Assembly (NCBI RefSeq): GCF_001729485.1
Contig: NZ_CP017157.1
Coordinates: 1,178,001 to 1,242,000, forward strand
Length of the DNA stretch: 64,000 bases
Direction: 5' to 3'
Source: Streptomyces lydicus
GTDB taxonomy: Bacteria; Actinomycetota; Actinomycetes; Streptomycetales; Streptomycetaceae
Below the pieces are notes generated by a model. That model searched no databases, was not told the origin of the DNA, and saw only the letters and a program-made list of their open reading frames with translations. The first letter of the stretch is position 1, and the number at the start of each line of letters is the position of its first letter. The translations under genes were made by a program, and so were the position numbers. Shown here piece by piece: positions 24,602-34,078 of this stretch.

Positions 24602-25516
24602 ATGGACGTCTCCTTTCTGGGTGGCCCCCAGCCTCAGCTCGGTGTGGGCGTTGTCGCCCCTTTTGACTTCGCGCTCGACCGCGAGCTGTGGCGCTGGGTA
24701 CCCGACGACGTGTCCCTCCACCTCACCCGAACTCCCTTCGTGCCCGTCGAGGTCAGTCTCGACCTGGCCCGTCTGGTCAGCGAGCACGAAACGCTGGACG
24801 CTGCCGTCCAGGCGCTGTGCGCGGTATCACCGCAGGTCATCTGCTATGCCTGCACCTCCGGCAGCTTTGTCGGCGGGGTCGCGGGCGAGCGGGCCATGTG
24901 TGCTGCCATGGTCCAGGCGGGGGAGGTGCCCTCCCTCACCACCTCGGGCGCACTGATCGAGGCGCTGCGCGAGATCGGCGCGCGGCGCATCGCCGTGGTC
25001 ACGCCCTACACGAAATCGGTCACCGATTCTCTGGAGGACTATCTCGGCGAGGCGGGCATCACGGTTACCGGCCGCGCCTACCTCGGACTGACCCGGCACA
25101 TCTGGAAGGTGCCCTACCGCGACGTCGTCGACATGGCCCGCGCCGCCGTCGTCGGTGCCGCCGACGCGCTCTTCATCAGCTGTACGAACCTCCCGACCTA
25201 CGACGTCATCCCGCAGTTGGAGGCCGAGCTGCGGATGCCGGTGCTGTCCGCCAACCAGGTCACGATGTGGGCCGCGCTGCGGGAGATCGGCGTGGCCGCC
25301 GTGGGCCCGTACCAGGCGCTGCTCGATCCGGTGGCGCGCCGCGGGCCGGCCGCGATGACCGGGTCCGCGCCGGCCGGGCCGGAGGCGGGCACCCCGCGGG
25401 CGACGCCCGAGGCCGCGTTCGCCGGTCCGCCCGCACCGCCCGAGGGGGAGCCGGTGGACGGCGGCGACCAGTCGCCCCATCCGTCCGACGATCCCGGTCC
25501 GCTGCCCCCGGTTTGA
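24602..25516 (+). CDS. Asp/Glu racemase superfamily protein A (maleate isomerase/EutA-like), both Cys present
   Basis: The product has 304 residues from ATG 24602, preceded by AGGGG. It contains both catalytic-type cysteines of the superfamily: Cys in ICYACTSGSFVGG and Cys in LFISCTNLPTYD, each followed by Thr, as in maleate cis-trans isomerase. Typical fold segments are ALREIGARRIAVVTPYTK and PVLSANQVTMWAALR. After the core (about residue 245) comes a 60-residue Pro/Gly/Ala-rich tail without fold features. Possible reactions are isomerisation, racemisation or decarboxylation of a dicarboxylate. It begins the rightward pair of the locus; paralogue B follows about 150 bases later. Confidence 0.85.
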   Translation: MDVSFLGGPQPQLGVGVVAPFDFALDRELWRWVPDDVSLHLTRTPFVPVEVSLDLARLVSEHETLDAAVQALCAVSPQVICYACTSGSFVGGVAGERAMCAAMVQAGEVPSLTTSGALIEALREIGARRIAVVTPYTKSVTDSLEDYLGEAGITVTGRAYLGLTRHIWKVPYRDVVDMARAAVVGAADALFISCTNLPTYDVIPQLEAELRMPVLSANQVTMWAALREIGVAAVGPYQALLDPVARRGPAAMTGSAPAGPEAGTPRATPEAAFAGPPAPPEGEPVDGGDQSPHPSDDPGPLPPV

Positions 25517-25665
25517 GGCCGGTCCGAACCCGACCCCCTTACCGGACACCGCCGGCGCCGCGCGCCGTGTCGCCGGCGGTGCTCCGTCCCCCGCTCCTCG
25601 TACGACCCGAGAACCGCCCCGCCCCCATGAACGCCCCGGCACCCGCACACGCAAGGGAGATCTGC

Positions 25666-26391
25666 ATGGCATCGGTCGGCTTCCTCTACCCCGGCCACTC
25701 CGCCGAGGACGACTACCCCCGGCTGGAGACGATCCTGGGCGGCTCGGTCCGCCTGCCGCTCGTGCACACCGACATCGGCGAGGACGCCCACCGGGTCGAC
25801 GCGCTGCTGGAGATGGGCTCCGCCGCCCGGCTGGCGGCCGGCGTCGAGGAGCTGAAGGAGCGCGGCGCCGAAGCCGTCGTCTGGGCCTGTACGAGCGCCA
25901 GTTTCGTCTTCGGCTGGGAGGGTGCCCACGAACAGGTCAGGGAGCTGTCCGTCACCGCCGGCCTGCCCGCCTCCAGTACGTCCTTCGCCTTCGCGCACGC
26001 GGTCCAGGCGCTCGGCGCCCACCGGGTCGCGATCGCCGCGACCTACCCGGAGGACGTGGCCGAGCACTTCCGGGCGTTCCTGAAGTCGGCTGGCACGGAG
26101 GTCGTCTCGACCCGCGGCAGCGGCATCATCACCGCCGCCGAGGTCGGCACCTGGGGCCGCGAGGAGGTGCTCGCGCTCGCCCGGGCCGGCGACCATCCGG
26201 ACGCCGAGGCCGTGCTGCTGCCCGACACCGCCCTGCACACCGCCGAGCACCTCCCGGCGCTGGAGGCGGAACTGCGCAAGCCGGTGCTCACGGCCAATCA
26301 GGTGACGGCCTGGGAGGGCCTGTGGCTGCTGGACCGGAAGCTGTCCTGCCCGGCCCTGGGCACCCTCTTCACCCGCACCGCCGGCCGGTAG
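25666..26391 (+). CDS. Asp/Glu racemase superfamily protein B, second Cys absent
   Basis: The product has 241 residues from ATG 25666 with AAGGGAG upstream. The first catalytic-type Cys is kept in VVWACTSASFVFGWEG. Where paralogue A has SCTNLPT, this protein reads LLPDTALHTAEH, so the second Cys is replaced and Asp-Thr-Ala takes its place. The rest aligns by eye with paralogue A (ALGAHRVAIAATYPEDV, KPVLTANQVTAWEGL). A two-base racemase or maleate isomerase mechanism needs both Cys, so B should have a different chemistry, for example one-Cys decarboxylation, or be a non-catalytic partner. It probably shares a transcript with A. Confidence 0.82.
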   Translation: MASVGFLYPGHSAEDDYPRLETILGGSVRLPLVHTDIGEDAHRVDALLEMGSAARLAAGVEELKERGAEAVVWACTSASFVFGWEGAHEQVRELSVTAGLPASSTSFAFAHAVQALGAHRVAIAATYPEDVAEHFRAFLKSAGTEVVSTRGSGIITAAEVGTWGREEVLALARAGDHPDAEAVLLPDTALHTAEHLPALEAELRKPVLTANQVTAWEGLWLLDRKLSCPALGTLFTRTAGR

Positions 26392-26503
26392 CGAGCCCGC
26401 CCGGACCGCCCCACGGCCGCCGGGCCCTGACCCGGGAATAAGTGGAGACGCTCTCCGGTTGTCCTCCTCGCAGACCCAGCGCAACGCGAGGAGGACCCGC
26501 ACC

Positions 26504-27631
<1,128 letters not shown>

Positions 27632-27650
27632 AGCGGCGGAACGGCCGCGC

Positions 27651-27684
27651 GCCGGCGGGGGAACGGACAGCCGCCCCCGCCGGC
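27651..27684. terminator. Bidirectional hairpin between convergent genes
   Basis: An 11-bp perfect stem (gccggcggggg / cccccgccggc) with a 12-base loop lies between the luciferase-like gene and the GGDEF-EAL gene, 20 bases from each stop. Confidence 0.75.
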
Positions 27685-27703
27685 GAGGGGCCTGATCCAG
27701 ACG

Positions 27704-29569
27704 CTAGATGAAGAGCGCCGCGACCCGGTCCGGCGCCACCGGCCGGGAGTACAGCCAGCCCTGCCCGGTGTCGCAGCCGATCCGGCGCAGTCGCTCCGCC
27801 TGCTCGGCGCTCTCCACGCACTCCGCGGTGACCGTCAGACCCAGCCGGTGCGCCAGCGCGACCAGCGCCTCGACGATCATCTCGTCCGCCGGGTTCGGGT
27901 GCTCCTGGGAGCGGAAACCGCGGACGAAGGAGCCGTCCAGCTTGAGGACGGAGACCGGCAGCCGGCTGAGGTAGGCGAGGTTGGAGTAGCCGGTGCCGAA
28001 GTCGTCGATGGCGATCCGTACGCCCATGTCGCTCAGCGCCTGGAGGGCCTGGAGCGGCCGGCCGGCCGACCCCATGACCGCGGACTCGGTCAGCTCCAGT
28101 TGCAGCAGCTCCGGCGGCAGCCCGGTCTCGGCGAGGATGCCGGCGACGTCCGCGACCAGGTCGGAGTCCCACACCTGACGTACGGCCACATTGACGCTGA
28201 CGAACAGCGGCTGGTCGCTGGGGTGCGCCAGTTGCCAGGCACGCGCCTGGTGGCAGGCGCGCTCCAGGACCCAGCGGCCCAGTTCGACGATCGCGCCGTT
28301 CTCCTCCGCCAGTGCGATGAACCGATTCGGCGCCAGCGTCCCGAACTGCGGGTGCCGCCAGCGCACCAGGGCCTCGACGCCCTGCGCCCGGCCGTCCCCC
28401 AGTCCGACCAGCGGCTGGTACTCCAGGGTGAATTCGCCGCGGTCGACGGCCGGCCGCAGCGTGCTGGACAGCGCCTGCCGGGTCATCCGGTGGGCGTTGC
28501 GCTCGGGGTCGAAGAGCGTCCAGCGGGCCTTGCCGTCCTCCTTGGCCCAGTACAGCGTGGTGTCCGCGGCCTGCATCAGGCCGGTCGCGGTGGTGCCGGT
28601 GGCGGTCCGCTCCACCACGCCGATGCTCGCCGAGACCGACAGCCGCTGCCCGGCCAGGTCGAACGGGCGCTGCAGCGCGTCGAGGACCCGCTGGGCCAGT
28701 TCGGCCACCTGGTCGGTGCCGGTGGAGTGCTCCACCAGAAGAGCGAACTCGTCACCGCCGAGCCGCGCCACCAGGTGCTCGCCCCGGCCGGTCCCGCGGT
28801 CCGCGGTGCCCTCCGCGCAGCGGGTCAGCCGCTGTGCCACCGCGCTCAGCAGCCGGTCGCCGACGCGGTGCCCGAGGGTGTCGTTGACGGCCTTGAAGCC
28901 GTCCAGGTCGAGGTAGCACAGCCCGATCCGGCCGGTGCCGGCCGGATCGAAGGAGGCCGTCTCCAGCGCGGCGGAGAGCCGCTCGAAGAACAGCGCCCGG
29001 TTGGGCAGGCGGGTGACCGGGTCGTGCATCTGCAGATGCCGCAGCCGGGCCAGCAGGTCGTGCCGGTCGCTGATGTCCGCGACCGACAGCAGCATCCGCT
29101 CCTCACCGCTGAGCGGTTCCGGGGTCAACGGCTCGACGGTCACTTCCACCCATACGGAGTGCCCCTCGGGGTGTTTGAGGCGGCGGGTGCAGCGCAGCCG
29201 GTCGCTGCGCCCGCACAGCACCTCGCGGTAGGCCGTCCACACCCGAGGGTCGGCGCCCAGGTCGGTGAGGTCCGCCGCGGTGGCGGCCACCAGCTCCTCG
29301 GGGCCGGCGCCGACCAGCTCGCCGAATGCCGGGTTGGCGGCGAGCACCAGCCCGTCGCGGTTGAGCACCGCCATCGCCAGGCGGCCGGCGTGGAAGGCCG
29401 CGCGGTAGTCGCCGAGCGAGGCGGCGGCGTCGTCGCGGCGGCCCGCGGGGGCGGGCCGCACCTCGGCGGATTCTTTGGTCGTACCGTTACGCTCCGTCAC
29501 TGAGGGCAGTGTCGCTCCGGGGGTGCGGCCTGGGCTCTCGGGGTGTCCGCTCACTGCTCGCTCCCGCAT
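27704..29569 (-). CDS. cdgA: PAS-GGDEF-EAL c-di-GMP enzyme (probable CdgA)
   Basis: The product has 621 residues from ATG 29569; the start is uncertain and a frame to 29677 is open. Domains in order: PAS (about residues 55-165, FHAGRLAMAVLNRDGLVLAAN), GGDEF (about 170-345) with an intact GGDEF motif at 271-275 in LARLGGDEFALL, and EAL (about 360-610) with an intact EAL at 399-401 in GVEALVRW and the DDFGTG motif. It can in principle both make and degrade c-di-GMP, the signal that holds BldD as repressor. No membrane helices are seen. The CdgA name rests on domain layout and remembered gene order near cslA and adpA. Confidence 0.85.
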   Translation of the reverse strand: MRERAVSGHPESPGRTPGATLPSVTERNGTTKESAEVRPAPAGRRDDAAASLGDYRAAFHAGRLAMAVLNRDGLVLAANPAFGELVGAGPEELVAATAADLTDLGADPRVWTAYREVLCGRSDRLRCTRRLKHPEGHSVWVEVTVEPLTPEPLSGEERMLLSVADISDRHDLLARLRHLQMHDPVTRLPNRALFFERLSAALETASFDPAGTGRIGLCYLDLDGFKAVNDTLGHRVGDRLLSAVAQRLTRCAEGTADRGTGRGEHLVARLGGDEFALLVEHSTGTDQVAELAQRVLDALQRPFDLAGQRLSVSASIGVVERTATGTTATGLMQAADTTLYWAKEDGKARWTLFDPERNAHRMTRQALSSTLRPAVDRGEFTLEYQPLVGLGDGRAQGVEALVRWRHPQFGTLAPNRFIALAEENGAIVELGRWVLERACHQARAWQLAHPSDQPLFVSVNVAVRQVWDSDLVADVAGILAETGLPPELLQLELTESAVMGSAGRPLQALQALSDMGVRIAIDDFGTGYSNLAYLSRLPVSVLKLDGSFVRGFRSQEHPNPADEMIVEALVALAHRLGLTVTAECVESAEQAERLRRIGCDTGQGWLYSRPVAPDRVAALFI

Positions 29570-29861
29570 GGCGCTGGTCTCGTGATGGAGGGGTCTTCTC
29601 GCGCTGGAAAGTGTGGCGATCATAGAGGCTGGCACGACGGCCGATCCAGCGACGCAGCCGTGATCGTCGGCACGCATGACGGAACTTCAGCCATTTCTGC
29701 CCGACTCTGTTCGTACCGAATGCCCCCTTGGTCGTTTGTGACTTTCCGTTACAGCGCGACCGAGACGCGCCGGTCACTCGTCTGGGCCTTTGAAACAGGA
29801 CGAATAGCATTAAATCGCCACAGGGTAGATGAGGTCTCCGAATCCGTCCCTGGAGGTATGT

Positions 29862-31106
29862 GTGCCGCGTGCCCGGACAGTCGACGGGGTTGACCATCGC
29901 CGCCGCATGCGGCGCCTCGCGGCCGTCGTCACGTCCCTGAGCGCGCTCGTCGCGACGTCCGTCGTCGCCGGCCCCGCCACCGCCTCCGAGGCCGCCCTCT
30001 CCTGCGCGCTGGGCCGCACCGACGTCCACCACTCCGAGGGGCTGGACAGCTGGAACGGCTCCTACACCCGGCCGGACCGCCCGCTCGACGCGGTCCTGAT
30101 CTACCTGTCCTTCCCGGACTCCCGCCCGGCCGCCTCCCCGCAGCAACTCTCCCGCGACTACTTCCCGGCCACCTCGACGTTCTTCGCGCGCGCCTCGTAC
30201 GGCAGGTTCCGGCTGCGCCCGCACGTGCACCGCTCCTGGGTGAAGATGCCGCGCACGTCGGTCGCGTACGGGATACGGCGCGACTGGGACTCCGCGCGGC
30301 GGGCGGACTACCTGCGGGACGCGGTCGCCGCGGCGGATCCGTCGGTGGACTTCAGCCGCTACGACATGGTCTATTTCGTCGCCGATCCGGATGCGCCGGG
30401 CGTGGATGCGGACGCCACCAAAGTGGTCAATCTCGATCAGCCGATGCACGCCGATGACCGGGATCTGCGCCGGTTCGTCACCGTCTTCGAGCAGAGCCCA
30501 CCGGACCGCAATGTCCTCGCCCACGAAACCGGACATGTCTTCGATCTGCCCGATCTCTACCACCGCCCGCAGGGGCGCAAGGGTGACTGGGACATCCATG
30601 TGGGTGACTGGGACCTCATGGGGAGCCAGTTCGGACTGGCGCCCGACCCCTTCGCCTGGCACAAGTGGAAGCTCGGCTGGATCGCCGACAACCAGGTTGA
30701 CTGCGTCGATCTGACCGACCCCACCCTGCACAGCCTCCGGACCCTGGGCGCCCCCAAGGAGCCCCGCAGCCAGCGCCGGCCCCGCCTCCTGGTGGTCCGG
30801 ACCGGGCCGGACAGCGCGCTGGCCATCGAGGCGCGCACGGCCGCCGGCAACGACCGCGCGCTGTGCACCGAGGGGGTCCTGGTCTACCGCGTGCAGAGCG
30901 ACACCCCCTCCGGCTCGGGGCCCGTGCACGTCCTCGACGGGCATCCCGACACGTCCGCCTGCTGGGGCACCTCCGTCTACCCGCCGCTCGCGGACGCGCC
31001 GCTGGGCGTCGGGGAGAGCATGGACGACGTGAAGGACGGCGTACGCATCCAGGTCGCGGGCCGGTCGAGCGACGGCGACTGGGCGGTCAAGGTCGGCCGC
31101 GGCTGA
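29862..31106 (+). CDS. Secreted M6-like metalloprotease
   Basis: The product has 414 residues from GTG 29862 (GGAGGT at 29852-29857); ATG 29907 is an alternative. The signal peptide spans MRRLAAVVTSLSALVATSVVA. The zinc motif HExxH is His221-Glu222-x2-His225 in LAHETGHVFDLPDLYH, with the downstream Asp of DLPDLY as the third-ligand region typical of immune inhibitor A-type (M6) proteases. WDIHVGDWDLMG follows, as in that family. It is released outside the cell and would degrade proteins. No inhibitor or pro-domain protein is encoded nearby. The 260 bases upstream are AT-richer and shared with the divergent GGDEF-EAL gene. Confidence 0.82.
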   Translation: MPRARTVDGVDHRRRMRRLAAVVTSLSALVATSVVAGPATASEAALSCALGRTDVHHSEGLDSWNGSYTRPDRPLDAVLIYLSFPDSRPAASPQQLSRDYFPATSTFFARASYGRFRLRPHVHRSWVKMPRTSVAYGIRRDWDSARRADYLRDAVAAADPSVDFSRYDMVYFVADPDAPGVDADATKVVNLDQPMHADDRDLRRFVTVFEQSPPDRNVLAHETGHVFDLPDLYHRPQGRKGDWDIHVGDWDLMGSQFGLAPDPFAWHKWKLGWIADNQVDCVDLTDPTLHSLRTLGAPKEPRSQRRPRLLVVRTGPDSALAIEARTAAGNDRALCTEGVLVYRVQSDTPSGSGPVHVLDGHPDTSACWGTSVYPPLADAPLGVGESMDDVKDGVRIQVAGRSSDGDWAVKVGRG

Positions 31107-31114
31107 CGACACGA

Positions 31115-31144
31115 CGAAGGCCCCCACCGGAGTGGGGGCCTTCG
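31115..31144. terminator. Bidirectional hairpin after the protease gene and tRNA-Lys copy 3
   Basis: A 13-bp stem (cgaaggcccccac / gtgggggccttcg) with the loop cgga. It ends eight bases from the tRNA 3' end and nine bases after the protease stop. Confidence 0.85.
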
Positions 31145-31152
31145 ACTGTCTG

Positions 31153-31226
31153 TGCGCCGCCAGGGACTCGAACCCCGGACCCGCTGATTAAGAGTCAGCT
31201 GCTCTAACCAACTGAGCTAGCGGCGC
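31153..31226 (-). tRNA. tRNA-Lys (anticodon CTT), copy 3
   Basis: Identical over 74 bases to copies 1 and 2. On the minus strand TTGCCC, a 16-base spacer and TAATGT form the best promoter of the three copies. Confidence 0.95.
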
Positions 31227-31282
31227 CTGCTGACGGGGAAAACATTAGCATCCTGATCGGGGAGGGCAAAAATCGGTTTGTC

Positions 31283-31987
31283 TCAGCCCTGCGCCAGCGC
31301 CGAAACCGGGGGCTGAGCTGCGGCTTCCCGCTGCATCCCGGCCGTCGGGCGGGCCGCCCTGACGCAGGCCCACAGCAGGATGTCGGGCCCGGGCAGCCAG
31401 GGCTCGCGGACGTCCGGCGCGACCAGCCAGCGGGAGGTGCCGGGCGACGTGAGGTCGGCCGGGTCGGCGGGCGGGGCCGCCGGGACGCCGTACGCGGACG
31501 GGGTGTCGGTGTACGCAGGTCGGGCGCCGGCGGTGCCGGTCCCGGGGTGCGGGTGCAGCGGCGGGACGGTCACCGCGTCGCCGGTGCCGTGGCACAGCAG
31601 CGGCGGGACCGCCGCCGCCCACTCCTCCCAGACGAGCAGCGCGGGCAGCCGCTGGGCGGTGCCCGGGGCGGCGAACAGCAGCAGCCGCCCGCGGTGCGCC
31701 GCCACCGGGCCCGAGCCGGGGCCGTCGGACCACAGCCGGTCCACCATCCGCCGCCCGAAGAGCGCCGGGGCGTTGATCACGTCGAACGCCGTGCCGCAGG
31801 GCAGCACGCTCGGCGCGGCCGGCTGCCGGGCCCAGAGCGCGTGCAGCTCGTCCGGACGGGAAGCGGCCGTGGCGAGCCAGTCGGCGCCCGCGAGGGTGAC
31901 TCCCTCACTGCCTGAAGGGCGAGGGAGGTGCCCCCACGTGGGGGGAAAGTCCGGGGTCCGGGGGGTCTCGGGCAGCCAGTCGCTCAT
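31283..31987 (-). CDS. Protein resembling an actinobacterial bifunctional DNA primase/polymerase-like domain
   Basis: The product has 234 residues from ATG 31987; the open frame continues upstream without a good start. Segments such as GADWLATAASRPDELHALW, PSVLPCGTAFDVINAP and SDGPGSGPVAAHRGRLLLFA resemble, from memory, the N-terminal part of Streptomyces proteins annotated as prim-pol domain proteins. The full catalytic acidic residues of an archaeo-eukaryotic primase are not clear, so it may be a degenerate relative. It follows the helicase-nuclease genes in the same direction after a small gene, which fits a DNA-related role (inference). Confidence 0.5.
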   Translation of the reverse strand: MSDWLPETPRTPDFPPTWGHLPRPSGSEGVTLAGADWLATAASRPDELHALWARQPAAPSVLPCGTAFDVINAPALFGRRMVDRLWSDGPGSGPVAAHRGRLLLFAAPGTAQRLPALLVWEEWAAAVPPLLCHGTGDAVTVPPLHPHPGTGTAGARPAYTDTPSAYGVPAAPPADPADLTSPGTSRWLVAPDVREPWLPGPDILLWACVRAARPTAGMQREAAAQPPVSALAQG

Positions 31988-32183
31988 GGGGACAGGTCTA
32001 CCGATACGACACGTACCGACTTGGCTCCTTGCCCGAAATCGGGACAGCGGGTCGCGGGACCCAGTATCTTGCCCGCCTCGCATATGCCAGCGGCTCATGG
32101 TCGTGGCCCATGAGCCGCAGCAAGGCGTGTGAGGTCGACGGGAGGAATGTGACAGGTGGGATCGGGGGTGGCGGGGCGCGGGA

Positions 32184-32567
32184 TCAGTCCATGTCGCCCA
32201 GCGGGCCGCTGCCGCTCCGCAGCAGACTGCGGCCGAACTCGACCATCTTCTGCGCGTAGTCCTCGGTCCACTCCGCCTGCTCGGCGAGCGCGGCGAGCGG
32301 CAGCCGGTCGAACCGGCTGGGGTCGGCCAGCTGGGCGGCGGCCAGCGCCTGGAACTCCGTCGCGCGGTCGGCGGCGGCGCGGAAGGCCAGCGTCAGCTCC
32401 GTGGCCCGGCTGAGCAGCTCGCGCGGGTCCTCTATCGACTCCAGGTCGAAGAAGTGCTCGGGGTCGGCAACGGCCTCGGGCGGCTCGAAGAGCAGCTGCG
32501 CGGGCTTCATGCGCCGTGGTCGGGGCGCCGCACCGCGTGGGTCGGGAGCCGGTCGCGGCTCGGACAT
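32184..32567 (-). CDS. Small acidic protein of unknown function
   Basis: The product has 127 residues from ATG 32567, with GGAGGT six bases upstream. A basic Arg/Pro-rich N-terminus leads to a helical acidic domain (AQLLFEPPEAVADPEHFFDLESIEDP, described by its acidic clusters, then ATELTLAFRAAADRATEF and EQAEWTEDYAQKMVEFG). No signal peptide or known motif. The region 31988-32183 between it and the prim-pol-like gene shows no gene. Co-direction with the helicase gene (104-base gap) suggests a link. Confidence 0.65.
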   Translation of the reverse strand: MSEPRPAPDPRGAAPRPRRMKPAQLLFEPPEAVADPEHFFDLESIEDPRELLSRATELTLAFRAAADRATEFQALAAAQLADPSRFDRLPLAALAEQAEWTEDYAQKMVEFGRSLLRSGSGPLGDMD

Positions 32568-32670
32568 GTACGTACCTCCAGATCGTGTGCCGCATTCCAT
32601 TGTCCCGCTGCGCGCAAGTAGGCCCCCGACGGCCGGGCGCGCCCGCGCCCGCTCCGCCCCGGCCGGACGG

Positions 32671-34038
32671 CTAGGGACGCCACCGCACGCGGTGTTCCTC
32701 CAGGTGCGCCAGTACCGCGTGGTGGGCCTCCCAGCCGTCCGGGAACTTGACCGTGACGCCCAGCCGCACGGGGTCGGTCGACGGGTGCTCGTCCAGCAGG
32801 TCGGTCACGCCGGCGCGGCAGACCACGATGCAGGCGTGGCGGTGGCGGGAGGCCAGCACGCACAGCCGGCCGGTCTCCAGGTGGAAGGCGGTGGCGTCGG
32901 GCCGGCCGGACAGCGGGTGGAGGACGACCGTCACGTCGAATTCGCGGCCCTGCAGGCGGTTGGCGGTGTCCACCGTGACGTCCCGCACCCCCAGGCCCGC
33001 GAGCGCGGTGCGGACGGCCGCGGCCTGGTCGCGGTGGGCCGTGCCGACCGCGATCCGGTCCGCCGTCAGGGGCACGGGCTCCGGGGACTGCTCGCTGGTC
33101 GCCGCGCCACCGCGGTCCAGCAGCCGCCGCACCACCAGGGCCACCGCGCCCACCGCCTCCGGATCCGTCCGCGGGGTGTGCCGGGCGGGCAGCTCCAGCA
33201 GGCCCCAGCCGGACTCCGCCGCCTCGTCCAGCACCCGGTCCACCCCCGAGCCGTCCCCCGGCACACCGAACGCCAGCCGCCGGTCCCCGTCCCCGGTGCC
33301 GCTGCGGAACGGTGTGTACGGGTAGAACGCGCTGGAGACGAGCGGCGCCGCGGAGGCGGGCAGCCGCCACGAGACGGGCAGGCGGTGCTGCGGGAGGTCG
33401 GGGTTGTGCGCCAGGAGGGTGGCGACCGCGCTGGTCGACGGGTCGTGGGTCAGACCGGCCCACTGCTCGGCGCCGACGACGCTGAAGGGGTCCAGCTGGC
33501 CCGGGTCGCCGACGAACAGCGCCCGTTCGAAGAGCCCGGCCACGCTCAGCAGCGCGTCCGACCGCATCTGGTACGCCTCGTCCACGATGGCGTGTCGCCA
33601 GGGCTCCTCGACCTTGGTGTAGGCCCACTTCGCCGCCGTCGCGACGACGATGTCCAGCCCGGCCAGATCGGCGACCTTGGCGGACGTACGCACCGACGGC
33701 AGCTCCGCCAGCGCCGGGTCGAAGGCGCCCGGTTCGCTGCTGTGCAGCCGGCCCACCGGCAGCTCGGGGTCCTTCCCGGCGAGCCGCAGCACGAGGTCGT
33801 CGACCTGGGCGTTGGTCTGCGCCACCACCATCAACGGGCGCCCGGCGGCGGCGAGTTCCCGGGCCGCGCGGACCACCAGCGTCGACTTGCCGGCGCCGGG
33901 CGGGGAGTCGACGACCACGCCGCGCCGGGTGCCGTGCAGCGTGTCGTGCAGGATCGCGTCGGTGGCCGCGGTGGCCGCCGCGGCGGGGTCGAAGGCGGAC
34001 CGGGGGCCGGTCGCGTACGGGTCCTGGATGGCCGTCAT
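32671..34038 (-). CDS. Superfamily 1 (Upf1-like) helicase
   Basis: The product has 455 residues. All core SF1 motifs can be read: Walker A SPPGAGKST (Lys51), motif Ia VVAQTNAQVDD, motif II VDEAY (Asp153-Glu154), motif III VGDPGQLDPF (177-186), SWRLP for motif IV, motif V VDTANRLQGREFDVTVV and motif VI LASRHRHA. No N-terminal nuclease or zinc domain is fused. It should translocate on single-stranded nucleic acid. The start ATG lies 40 bases after the preceding 527-residue protein, and a Cas4/RecB-like nuclease gene is just upstream of that one. The trio looks like one DNA-processing operon. Confidence 0.85.
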   Translation of the reverse strand: MTAIQDPYATGPRSAFDPAAAATAATDAILHDTLHGTRRGVVVDSPPGAGKSTLVVRAARELAAAGRPLMVVAQTNAQVDDLVLRLAGKDPELPVGRLHSSEPGAFDPALAELPSVRTSAKVADLAGLDIVVATAAKWAYTKVEEPWRHAIVDEAYQMRSDALLSVAGLFERALFVGDPGQLDPFSVVGAEQWAGLTHDPSTSAVATLLAHNPDLPQHRLPVSWRLPASAAPLVSSAFYPYTPFRSGTGDGDRRLAFGVPGDGSGVDRVLDEAAESGWGLLELPARHTPRTDPEAVGAVALVVRRLLDRGGAATSEQSPEPVPLTADRIAVGTAHRDQAAAVRTALAGLGVRDVTVDTANRLQGREFDVTVVLHPLSGRPDATAFHLETGRLCVLASRHRHACIVVCRAGVTDLLDEHPSTDPVRLGVTVKFPDGWEAHHAVLAHLEEHRVRWRP

Positions 34039-34078
34039 ACGGCGGTGCGCTCCGGGCTCGTCGAGGGGCGGGCGGGGG

